A DNA stretch of 6,597 nt, taken from positions 1 through 6,597 of the forward strand of contig WFVK01000001.1 of NCBI GenBank assembly GCA_015491705.1, written 5' to 3'. A program made the translations under genes and the position numbers. The notes beneath the pieces are model-generated. The model was not told where the DNA came from. It saw only the letters and a program-made list of their open reading frames with translations, and did no database searches. Every line of letters begins with the position of its first letter. The first letter of the stretch is position 1. The stretch is from Nitrospirota bacterium. Its GTDB lineage: Bacteria; Nitrospirota; Thermodesulfovibrionia; UBA6902. Below, in pieces: positions 1-5,820 of this stretch.

Positions 1-17
1 CCCCCAATCCCCTTAAC

Positions 18-174
18 TAGTTCATGTTGCGGAACGTCATTATCTGATCAACTCGCTGTCATTTCGAACGAAGTGAGAAATCTTAACCCGTCGCAATATA
101 AAGATTTCTCCCGCTGGTCGAAATGACGCAAGCTCAGGATTAGTTTCAAAAATCAGCTTCCGCAACATGAACTA
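18..174. repeat. Outer inverted repeat of a nested palindromic element
   Basis: The sequence TAGTTCATGTTGCGGAA at 18-34 is exactly reverse-complemented at 158-174, giving 17-bp perfect arms 123 bp apart. Further out, a CCCCT run on the left (9-13) and AGGGG on the right (184-188) extend the symmetry with a small offset. A second, unrelated inverted repeat (58-127) lies inside these arms. The layout suggests a small non-autonomous element (MITE-like) or one palindrome inserted into another. No open frame inside could encode a transposase. Confidence 0.75.
58..127. repeat. Inner imperfect palindrome, about 70 bp
   Basis: A left arm at 58-84 and a right arm at 101-127 pair as inverted repeats over 27 bp with 22 matches. 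They share GTCATTTCGA at the outer ends and GAAATCTT next to the loop. Mismatches are confined to the middle of the arms, and the loop is 16 bp. From memory, sequences of the type GTCATTTCGAACGAAGTGAG recur as dispersed intergenic palindromes in several anaerobic and environmental bacterial genomes. That recurrence is recollection and is not shown by this window. Confidence 0.75.
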
Positions 175-251
175 ACTAACCTGAGGGGTAAGATTTCTTT
201 TCGGATTTTAAAAGAATAATTCCATAGAGCCTGCGCATAAACTCCAATATA

Positions 252-329
252 ACTACGAAAGGCACGAAGAAAAGCATTATAAAATAACGAAGCAAACAGA
301 TTCTTCGTGATCTTCGTGTCCTTCGTGGT
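252..329. repeat. Inverted repeat built from 9-bp units
   Basis: The arms at 252-270 and 311-329 match as an inverted repeat at 16 of 19 positions. The right side contains TTCGTG three times at a strict 9-bp spacing (304, 313, 322). The left arm contains ACGAA twice at the same spacing (255, 264). The structure sits about 120 bp beyond the activase stop and could fold as a hairpin in a transcript leaving the GRE unit. It lacks a convincing U-tract, so I do not call it a terminator. It looks like another dispersed intergenic repeat. Confidence 0.6.
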
Positions 330-442
330 TGATAATAATTTGTAATATCCCGGGCTGAACCGTATCAAAGGACTATGAAATGTTCATGGTCTGCTTGTAC
401 AATTGACTATTTTACAAAATTAAACTTGTCCTCTCTCTGAGT

Positions 443-481
443 TAACCTTAACGTTGCATAAACCGGCTGGAGAGCCCGCCG
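443..481 (+). repeat. 39-bp inverted repeat, left copy, overlapping the activase 3' end
   Basis: Positions 443-481 match the reverse complement of 4665-4703 at 38 of 39 bases; the mismatch is at position 479. The repeat begins with TAACCTTAACGTTGCATAAA and runs inward into the activase gene, covering its last ten codons, its stop codon and 5 bp beyond. A third, diverged copy in the same orientation lies at about 4485-4536. The match ends abruptly on both sides, as expected for the end of a mobile element or a dispersed repeat. Confidence 0.85.
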
Positions 482-1431
482 ATGACCTCATGATACCGTT
501 CGGTGAAGTAAGAGGAGGCATGCACGCGTGCTGAAAAGCAGCGGGCGAATATTTCCCTGTACCCTTTCTCCTTTTCAACATCCGGCCTTATGCCGTTCAG
601 TACAGCGGGTATATCCCTGCCCAGGGAATGCCTCTTTGCAATCCCGCCTGAATTATAGGGCAGGAGTTCATAATATTCACAGCCTGCGCTTTTAATAAAA
701 TCCGCAACCCCTGTCAGGTTTCTTACTGTCGCCGTAATGCCCGGCACAAGGGGGACTCTCGGGATTATCCGAACATCCGGCATCCCGGCCAGCTTTTGAA
801 AATTATCCAGTATCGTGATGTTGTCTCTGCCGGTATATTTTTCATGCTCATGCCGGTCGATAAACTTAATGTCGTAATATACTATGTCGATAAAGGGGAG
901 AATCTCCGACCTGAACGCGCTGAGATCAAACATTCCGGACGTCTGAATTGCAATATGGATATTCTTTTTCTTCAGCTCCTTCATTACCGGCTTCAGGTAA
1001 GCGCCATGGAGAGCGGGCTCGCCCCCGGAGAAAGTCACACCGCCGCCTGAGGTCCCGTAAAAGATGAGGTCTTTCATGAGTATCTCAACGAGTTCGCGGG
1101 CAGGATAATATCTGCCGAGCAGTTCCACGGCCCCGGCAGGGCAAATGTCTGCGCATCTGCCGCAGGCGGAGCACCGCTGCCTCTTTATCCTCCGGTTGTC
1201 ATGCATACTGACCGCCCCTTCGCTGCATATCCTCCGGCAGTCTCCGCACAGTATGCACCTGTCCGGATAAAAGGCGACCGCCGGGGCAGGGTCCATGGAT
1301 TCGGGATTGTGGCACCAGATGCACGAAAGGGGGCATCCCTTGAGAAAGACCGTGGTCCTTATGCCGGGCCCGTCGTCAAGGGCAAAGCGGCGGATATTGA
1401 ATATGAGGGGCTGTCCCGGTTTCATACTCAT
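448..1431 (-). CDS. Glycyl radical enzyme activase (radical SAM, two extra 4Fe-4S clusters)
   Basis: This 327-residue protein should cleave S-adenosylmethionine reductively and abstract a hydrogen from the radical glycine of the GRE encoded two genes upstream. The radical-SAM CX3CX2C motif is visible at Cys33, Cys37 and Cys40. A ferredoxin-type insert follows with two CX2CX2CX3C sets (Cys59/62/65/69 and Cys87/90/93/97), and then the GGGVTFSGGEP SAM-binding segment at 129-139. The insert is typical of activases for glycerol dehydratase-, CutC-, HPAD- and BSS-type enzymes and is absent from the short pyruvate formate-lyase activase. The ATG at 1431-1429 overlaps the previous gene's TGA (ATGA), with GGGAG just upstream, so translational coupling is likely. 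Met3 is an alternative start. The last ten residues (GGLSSRFMQR) and the stop lie in a repeat also found at 4665-4703. The class is clear; the partner is inferred from adjacency. Confidence 0.95.
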   Translation of the reverse strand: MSMKPGQPLIFNIRRFALDDGPGIRTTVFLKGCPLSCIWCHNPESMDPAPAVAFYPDRCILCGDCRRICSEGAVSMHDNRRIKRQRCSACGRCADICPAGAVELLGRYYPARELVEILMKDLIFYGTSGGGVTFSGGEPALHGAYLKPVMKELKKKNIHIAIQTSGMFDLSAFRSEILPFIDIVYYDIKFIDRHEHEKYTGRDNITILDNFQKLAGMPDVRIIPRVPLVPGITATVRNLTGVADFIKSAGCEYYELLPYNSGGIAKRHSLGRDIPAVLNGIRPDVEKEKGYREIFARCFSARVHASSYFTERYHEVIGGLSSRFMQR

Positions 1432-1889
1432 ACGCTCCCTGTTGCCATTAACTGGAGACGCTTCGCCATATAGGCGAATTTGTACAGATAGTTGAGGTTG
1501 CCGCGGGGTGTTACATCCTGCCTGAGCATTGAGCCGAGGATGTCGGGCCTGGGTGAAATGAGATAGTTCAGGAGCACCCTGCCGTTTCTGAACTCTATCG
1601 TGATATGGGGATTATCGATTAATCTTTCGGATACCTCCATCCTGTTGTCTCTGAAAACCGCGGAAACGGTTATGCTCCTGTCCCTGCTTTTAAAGAGATA
1701 CCTGCCGTTGAATCCCTCGATATTGCGCCTGAAGTCCCTGTAATTTACAAGAAAGACGAGACGCATGAGCTTTAACAATGTCTCCAGGAACTCCTCGGCG
1801 AATTCCGACTCCATGCACCTGAGCCACTTCTTCATCAGCCATTTGGCCCTGAGTTTCCGGAAAAATATAAAGTTCAGGAAATCATCCAT
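1428..1889 (-). CDS. Small SCP2-like (sterol carrier fold) protein between GRE and activase
   Basis: This 153-residue protein has two parts. Residues 1-57 are helical-looking, rich in Lys, Arg, Trp, Phe and Leu, and could be amphipathic or membrane-peripheral; there is no signal peptide. Residues 59-146 fit the SCP2 pattern: alternating beta strands (ITVSAVF, MEVSE), then NPHITIEF with a following helix, then PDILGSMLRQDVTPRGNLNY and a terminal helix. Known SCP2 domains bind lipids, fatty acyl groups or other hydrophobic ligands. The start has GGGAGG 7-8 bp upstream and lies 47 bp after the GRE stop. The stop overlaps the activase start. Position and coupling suggest a role in GRE function, such as substrate delivery, a small subunit or an activation partner. 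It has only one cysteine (Cys25), so it is not the iron-sulfur subunit HpdC. The gene is secure; the fold is a visual match and the role is inference. Confidence 0.8.
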   Translation of the reverse strand: MDDFLNFIFFRKLRAKWLMKKWLRCMESEFAEEFLETLLKLMRLVFLVNYRDFRRNIEGFNGRYLFKSRDRSITVSAVFRDNRMEVSERLIDNPHITIEFRNGRVLLNYLISPRPDILGSMLRQDVTPRGNLNYLYKFAYMAKRLQLMATGSV

Positions 1890-1936
1890 CTGTTACCTCC
1901 CTTTTGGAAACCGACACCACCGAACCCTGCCCATTA

Positions 1937-4417
1937 TTACTCATACGGCAGCATCGATTTGTGCGCCGCGGGAAACGGGTTTGCCCTGCCGGTCTCTATG
2001 TCGTATTCGGTCCTCGTGATTATCTCCTCCTTCATCGCATCGTTCAGGGCATTGAAGTATGCCGAGTAGCCCGATACCCTCACGAGGAGCTCGGGATATT
2101 TATCCGGGTTGTCCCTGGCATCGAGGAGGGTTTCATAAGACATTATATTAAACTGCACATGAAGGCCGCCGCTCCGGAAATACGCCTCCACAGCCGCGGC
2201 GAATCTTCCGAGGTCCTCCTCACCGGAAACAGAGGGATATTTCAGGTTGAGGGCCTCTCCCATGGGGATGCAGAGCCCGTCAAGGCCGCCTACCGTCCTG
2301 AGGCATGCGGCCAGGTCCCGGGCGGCCTGCGATACAGGGGTGATGCCGCTGGCGAATACCTCGTGGGCCTTTCTGCCGTTCGGAAGCGCGCCGGAGAGCT
2401 TTCCCTGGCCTGCATGATTGGTCGTTGTCCAGTAAGCCGGCCTGTATTTGCCCCCGCGGTAGTTTGTATGGCCCTGGTAGAAATCATACAGGAAGCGTAT
2501 GAGGTTCTGCGAGTTTTTCACTGCAACAGGGTCTTCGGTGCCGTATTTGGGGGTCCGGTTGACAAGGTATGCATGCAGCTTTTCATATCCCCTGAAATCC
2601 GCCTTCAGGGCCCGGATGAGTTCGCCGAATGTGCATTTTCCGTCCATGAAGACCGCCTTTTCTATTGCATTGAGCGAGTCAACGGTGTCGGCAAACCCGA
2701 TATGGGTGGCACCTGACGCATTATACATCGCTCCCCCGAATATAAGATCCTTCCCCTCTTCCATGGGTCCCTCGAAAAAGGCCGATAGCAGGGGCGTGGG
2801 ATATATCTCCTGATGCACGAGTCCGAAGTATTCGTTTAGTTCAACGGCCTTCCCCATGAGCCAGGCAGCCTGTTTCTTAAACGCCTCCCAGAACTCTTCA
2901 AAGCTCCTGAAATCATCGGGGTCGCCGGTCACAGGCCCTATCTGTTCATCACCGACAACGGGCCTCCTGCCGTTGTAAAGGGCCAGCTCAAGCGCGGAGA
3001 CAAGGTTGAATATTATGGAGCTTGAGGCATCATAGCTTCTGCCCGGGACGCCCATCTCCACGCAGCCGATTATACCGTAGTCCCGTGCATGCTCTGTCTT
3101 CACACCCTGGTTCTCAAGCGTCGCGATATCAACCACATCATTATGAAATGCGGGCACGGCCCTTGTGTTCACTATGACCTCGGCGACCCTGTCGCGGTAC
3201 TCTCTGGTGTTTTTATCATAGTGATACCTCGCGTTCATACTGGGGTCCCTGAGTTTGAGAAGCTCCGTGACCCTGAGTATGATATACGTCAGCTCATTGA
3301 CCGCATCTTCACCGTTTTCGTCCACCCCGCCCACTGTAACCGCCGGGACGGTGCCTGCTCCGCCCCAGAGCTCTTCAGCGGTCTCGGGCACGAGATTGGT
3401 GTTGTCGTTGAGCTTCAGCCAGAGACAGCTCATTATTTCAATTGCCTCTTTATGGGTCAGCGTCCCGTTATCAATACCCCTCTTATAATATTTATACAGC
3501 ACCTGGTCGAGCCTCCCGGGGCTCATGGCCATATTGATGCTTTCCGCATGTATGCCCACCTGTATAATCCACAGGGAATTAACTGCCTCCCGGAAGGTGG
3601 TCGCTGGTTTTGCAGGCACCTTTGCGCATATTTCGGACATTGTCAGGAAATTCTGTTTCCTGAACGGGTCGTCCGTTTCCCCGGCAAGCTCAGCGGCCTT
3701 TCTGCTCAGGTTCCGTGCGTATGCGATAATGCCCTGAAGCGCTATCTGAACAGCCCGGTAAAACTCTATCTTCCGCCTCTTTTCGTCGGTGATGTCCCCG
3801 CTGTCCCGGATATGCCTCTCCCTCGAGGCCGCCTCTTCAATGATGAATTCCAGACCCCTGTCCAGCGCTACCGTGTAACCTGGAATGGTATGTGATATGG
3901 TGCCGGCCTTGCCTGCTATGAAAAAGACGAATTTTTCAAAGAGGCCCATGCACTCGGGATTGTTGTATTTTTTCCTGGTGTATTCGAGGATATTGCGCTC
4001 CATCCAGTAGGGATAAATCTCAAAGTTCAGTTCATCGGCCTCCTCGGGCGACAGCTTCAGCGGATTCTTTTTCCTGTCACTGATGGTATCCAGTTCGGGC
4101 CAGATCGTCATCCCTGTATATTCCGGGTACACAGGTGCGCCGAATGCCTTTGACGTGGTCGTGCCGGCGAGCAGGTTATCATCGAAAAAGAGCGGCTCTT
4201 TGCTGGAAAGGAAATAATTGACCGCCTTTGCATAGCGGATCTCCGCGGGCTCCTCATCAGTGGACATATTCTTCATATAATGCGTTAAATGCCTTGCGCG
4301 TTCAATACAGACCTCCGGCCTTATTTTGATCTGTGATTCCCTCAGCCTCCTTATCAGTTCAAGGTTGTCAAGCGAATACTCCCTGAGCCGGATATCCTTT
4401 AAAACATTAGACGCCAT
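1937..4417 (-). CDS. Glycyl radical enzyme of the dehydratase/decarboxylase type, subtype unknown
   Basis: This 826-residue cytoplasmic enzyme has the PFL-like N-terminal domain and a C-terminal glycine-radical domain. The radical loop RVSGYSAYF places the radical on Gly783. The catalytic thiyl loop DYGIIGCVEMGVPG gives Cys452 and Glu454. Pyruvate formate-lyase has two adjacent cysteines there, and benzyl- or alkylsuccinate synthases lack the Glu, so both are unlikely. Cys-x-Glu is shared by glycerol and propanediol dehydratases, CutC, hydroxyproline dehydratase, isethionate lyase and arylacetate decarboxylases. Other conserved blocks are SPGRLDQ (299-305), NPRGG-like NYRGGKY (652-658), GALPNGRKA (676-684) and GLHVQFN (751-757). 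A 19-residue tail follows the usual RTE(H/Y) end. The ATG at 4417 has AGGAGG 4 bp upstream. Activation is expected from the activase two genes downstream. The substrate is unassigned; older pipelines would probably label it formate C-acetyltransferase, which the active site argues against. Confidence 0.95.
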   Translation of the reverse strand: MASNVLKDIRLREYSLDNLELIRRLRESQIKIRPEVCIERARHLTHYMKNMSTDEEPAEIRYAKAVNYFLSSKEPLFFDDNLLAGTTTSKAFGAPVYPEYTGMTIWPELDTISDRKKNPLKLSPEEADELNFEIYPYWMERNILEYTRKKYNNPECMGLFEKFVFFIAGKAGTISHTIPGYTVALDRGLEFIIEEAASRERHIRDSGDITDEKRRKIEFYRAVQIALQGIIAYARNLSRKAAELAGETDDPFRKQNFLTMSEICAKVPAKPATTFREAVNSLWIIQVGIHAESINMAMSPGRLDQVLYKYYKRGIDNGTLTHKEAIEIMSCLWLKLNDNTNLVPETAEELWGGAGTVPAVTVGGVDENGEDAVNELTYIILRVTELLKLRDPSMNARYHYDKNTREYRDRVAEVIVNTRAVPAFHNDVVDIATLENQGVKTEHARDYGIIGCVEMGVPGRSYDASSSIIFNLVSALELALYNGRRPVVGDEQIGPVTGDPDDFRSFEEFWEAFKKQAAWLMGKAVELNEYFGLVHQEIYPTPLLSAFFEGPMEEGKDLIFGGAMYNASGATHIGFADTVDSLNAIEKAVFMDGKCTFGELIRALKADFRGYEKLHAYLVNRTPKYGTEDPVAVKNSQNLIRFLYDFYQGHTNYRGGKYRPAYWTTTNHAGQGKLSGALPNGRKAHEVFASGITPVSQAARDLAACLRTVGGLDGLCIPMGEALNLKYPSVSGEEDLGRFAAAVEAYFRSGGLHVQFNIMSYETLLDARDNPDKYPELLVRVSGYSAYFNALNDAMKEEIITRTEYDIETGRANPFPAAHKSMLPYE

Positions 4418-4449
4418 GCTGCCTCCTGTATGGTTTCCCGGTATAACCC

Positions 4450-4477
4450 GTTCACGGTTACCGGTTTACGGTTTTTA
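4450..4477 (+). repeat. Four degenerate heptamer repeats
   Basis: GTTCACG, GTTACCG, GTTTACG and GTTTTTA follow one another without gaps. The first three share GTT at the start and G at the end. They lie 33-60 bp upstream of the GRE start codon, between the ribosome-binding site and the palindromic element. They could be a short degenerate tandem repeat or operator-like direct repeats; nothing else supports a regulatory role. Confidence 0.4.
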
Positions 4478-4489
4478 AATGCATTATCC

Positions 4490-4684
4490 TTACAGTTGCA
4501 TAAAACCATCGCCCTCATGCCGGAGAGCCCGGCGGAAAAGCTTTATCTGCGATTCCCTGAGGAAATATTCAGCATGCATATCAACGTCTTTTGCAATTTC
4601 ACTCCCCGTTACTTCCTGCAACAGAGACGTATTTCCAATATCCCATCGCTTTATAAAGGTTTTACGCCGGGCTCTCCAGCCGGT
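4490..4684 (-). pseudogene. Open reading stretch inside the palindromic element, possible gene remnant
   Basis: This minus-strand frame stays open for 64 codons before a TAA at 4492-4490. Its middle (LLQEVTGSEIAKDVDMHAEY) has a protein-like composition. The only ATG is at 4579-4577, leaving 29 residues with no ribosome-binding site, so it is unlikely to be expressed as it stands. It ends GFMQL-stop, echoing the RFMQR-stop of the activase, because both ends derive from the same repeat. It may be a fragment carried by the element or a chance open frame. I recognise no family. Confidence 0.2.
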
Positions 4685-4703
4685 TTATGCAACGTTAAGG
4701 TTA
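4665..4703 (-). repeat. 39-bp inverted repeat, right copy
   Basis: This is the reverse complement of 443-481 with one mismatch, and it forms the outer part of the right arm of the palindromic element. With the left copy it brackets the GRE, SCP2-like and activase genes in a 4261-bp unit. Read on the plus strand, this copy also spells AGLSSRFMQR-stop. TCTGA follows it directly at 4704-4708 and is also present at 436-440, 2 bp before the left copy, which is a weak hint of a target duplication. Confidence 0.85.
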
Positions 4704-4755
4704 TCTGAATATTTAAAGGTTGTTGAGCTATCTTTGTGAGTTCCCCGAATAATTA

Positions 4756-5772
4756 TCACAGCACATGAAGGTTCACGCCCATCTTCCTGAACAGTTTATC
4801 AAGACGCCCCATTGCAAATCTCTGATGCTCCTTTACCGACTCCTGGAACCGGAACCAGTCCGTCTTCTCCCTGTCCACCCCGTCCCTCCAGTAAAACTTG
4901 TCATGCAGCATTGTAAACATTGAGAGCAATCCGCTGTCGGAATCCTTCAGACCCCGCACCTTTGTTTCTATTGCAGCGTCAAACCATTCGGCTTCGTCAA
5001 ACTCCTCCAGCCACGGGGCGATTTTATTGTAGCGGCTGATGCGTTCTTCGGTATACAACTTGCTGTTGCCTGAAAATGAGGGACCCATGGCCGTGATTAA
5101 CTGACTGCACAAATCATCCCACGCAGCGCCGGCATTCCTGTTGAGACTCTCAAGGTACCCGCGGTATTTGCCGTAAATCCTTTCCGCGGCATCAATGTAA
5201 CGCTCCGTATTGTCAATCTCATCATTAACGAGCCGGCAATCCTCCCACCTGTGGGCCGGCCAGTCGGGATGGCGTTCGGCATCCGCATGCCCTATATCCG
5301 GCTTCGGGTCCATTCCTATATTGTTGAAGTAGTCATACCAGCCCACGAAGTTCTGATGCGCCCATGTGTCGGCATAGGCATGTGTCGCAATGCCTATACG
5401 GTAGAGCCTCGTATCTTCCGGCGCCCTGAATGCCTCTGTCATCATGCTGTCGGCTGTCTCGTTGCCGGGGGTTGTGTTTAAAAGATGCATCTTGCCGTCA
5501 GTCCGGCAGGCCCTCTCATCCATGGGATCGCCGGGCACAAAGTGAAAGACAGGATATATCCTCATCAACTTCCTTTTCGGCTTGAGAATATTCATTGTCT
5601 GGGAGATATAATTCTCATACGGGCTTCCGCCCGAGCGGTCTTCGATCCTGAGGCATACATCGTTCTCGTCAACGTATTGCGATGCCGTTGCAATGGTCCC
5701 GGCCTCGGCCTCACTGAAACCCGCGGCCCTGGCAATTATTCCGGTCATGTAATAATGAAATTCAATATCCAT
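4756..5772 (-). CDS. Putative metal-binding protein, DUF6765-like
   Basis: This complete 338-residue soluble protein has no signal peptide or membrane segment. It opens MDIEFHYYMTG, with His6, followed by SQYVDEND (Asp35). The striking motif is ATHAYADTWAHQNF, giving His131-x3-Asp135-x3-His139 in a predicted helix, with more histidines at 162, 168 and 174. This spacing recalls the helical metal sites of zinc-dependent phospholipase C and S1/P1-nuclease-like proteins. From memory the sequence resembles the family annotated as DUF6765, whose function is unknown. The ATG at 5772 has GGGAGGG about 6 bp upstream. It lies 48 bp downstream of the partial gene on the same strand, so the two are probably co-transcribed. 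A 338-bp repeat-bearing gap separates it from the GRE, and a functional link there is not shown. Hydrolase activity is inference only. Confidence 0.85.
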   Translation of the reverse strand: MDIEFHYYMTGIIARAAGFSEAEAGTIATASQYVDENDVCLRIEDRSGGSPYENYISQTMNILKPKRKLMRIYPVFHFVPGDPMDERACRTDGKMHLLNTTPGNETADSMMTEAFRAPEDTRLYRIGIATHAYADTWAHQNFVGWYDYFNNIGMDPKPDIGHADAERHPDWPAHRWEDCRLVNDEIDNTERYIDAAERIYGKYRGYLESLNRNAGAAWDDLCSQLITAMGPSFSGNSKLYTEERISRYNKIAPWLEEFDEAEWFDAAIETKVRGLKDSDSGLLSMFTMLHDKFYWRDGVDREKTDWFRFQESVKEHQRFAMGRLDKLFRKMGVNLHVL

Positions 5773-5820
5773 CCCCTTCCCTCCCGTGTTTAATTTTTTA
5801 TCATTATCCCCTTTGCAATA

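Larger units (their letters stand above)
1..447. other. Non-coding, repeat-rich region downstream of the activase
   Basis: No credible gene is visible in this stretch. It is more AT-rich than the genes beside it and is largely occupied by two inverted-repeat structures (18-174 and 252-329), annotated separately. The only longer open frame, on the minus strand at 368-153, runs through both palindromes and gives a composition unlike a real protein, so I regard it as a shadow. Positions 331-442 show no gene, clear terminator or promoter. On the minus strand this region is the 3' side of the GRE unit, so the 252-329 hairpin is the first strong structure that transcripts leaving the activase would meet. 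Confidence 0.7.
4484..4704. mobile_element. MITE-like palindromic element upstream of the GRE
   Basis: The left arm (about 4484-4550) and right arm (about 4650-4704) are imperfect inverted repeats. They share TTGCATAAA near the tips, GGAGAGCCCGGCG in the middle and TTTAT at the inner edge. The left arm carries about 8-9 extra bases between the first two blocks. About 100 bp separates the arms. The right arm contains the 39-bp sequence repeated at the activase 3' end. The size and paired arms fit a small non-autonomous element, but no transposase or clear target duplication is visible. If transcribed, the region would form a long hairpin ahead of the GRE. Confidence 0.6.
4418..4755. other. Intergenic region upstream of the GRE
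   Basis: This 338-bp gap separates the GRE from the upstream minus-strand gene. From the GRE side it holds the AGGAGG ribosome-binding site (4422-4427), four degenerate heptamers (4450-4477), a MITE-like palindrome (about 4484-4704) and 50 bp of unremarkable sequence. A GRE promoter would have to lie here if the unit is transcribed independently. I see no strong -35/-10 pair, only weak AT-rich candidates, and no obvious FNR-type or sigma-54 site. Read-through from 4756-5772 is equally possible, since no clear terminator follows that gene. Confidence 0.6.

Noticed and set aside
58..127. CRISPR or integron attC interpretation of the palindromes
   Set aside because: There is no regular repeat-spacer series, integrase or cas gene; each structure is a single inverted repeat.
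153..368. 71-codon minus-strand open frame downstream of the activase
   Set aside because: It runs through two palindromic repeats, has no convincing ribosome-binding site and shows no family-like composition.
1428..1889. Middle gene as the HpdC-type iron-sulfur small subunit
   Set aside because: It has a single cysteine and is nearly twice as long as HpdC as I recall it; the sequence pattern is SCP2-like.
1904..2716. Long plus-strand open frame (270 codons) opposite the GRE
   Set aside because: It is antisense to a GRE with conserved motifs in the minus frame; its length reflects GC-biased codon use of the real gene. The plus-strand frame at 3089-3895 is rejected for the same reason.
1937..4417. 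Assignment as pyruvate formate-lyase or as an alkyl/benzylsuccinate synthase
   Set aside because: The catalytic loop has Cys-Val-Glu instead of the PFL Cys-Cys pair, and fumarate-adding enzymes lack the Glu at this position.
4323..4567. LRESQIK shared by the GRE N-terminus and the open stretch in the palindromic element, suggesting a GRE fragment
   Set aside because: Similarity is limited to about 21 bp (18 matching) with no flanking homology. A match this short is within chance for a window of this size.
4430..4739. Two overlapping plus-strand open frames of 86-92 codons upstream of the GRE
   Set aside because: They lie across the inverted-repeat element and heptamers, lack a ribosome-binding site, and their ends are repeat-derived.
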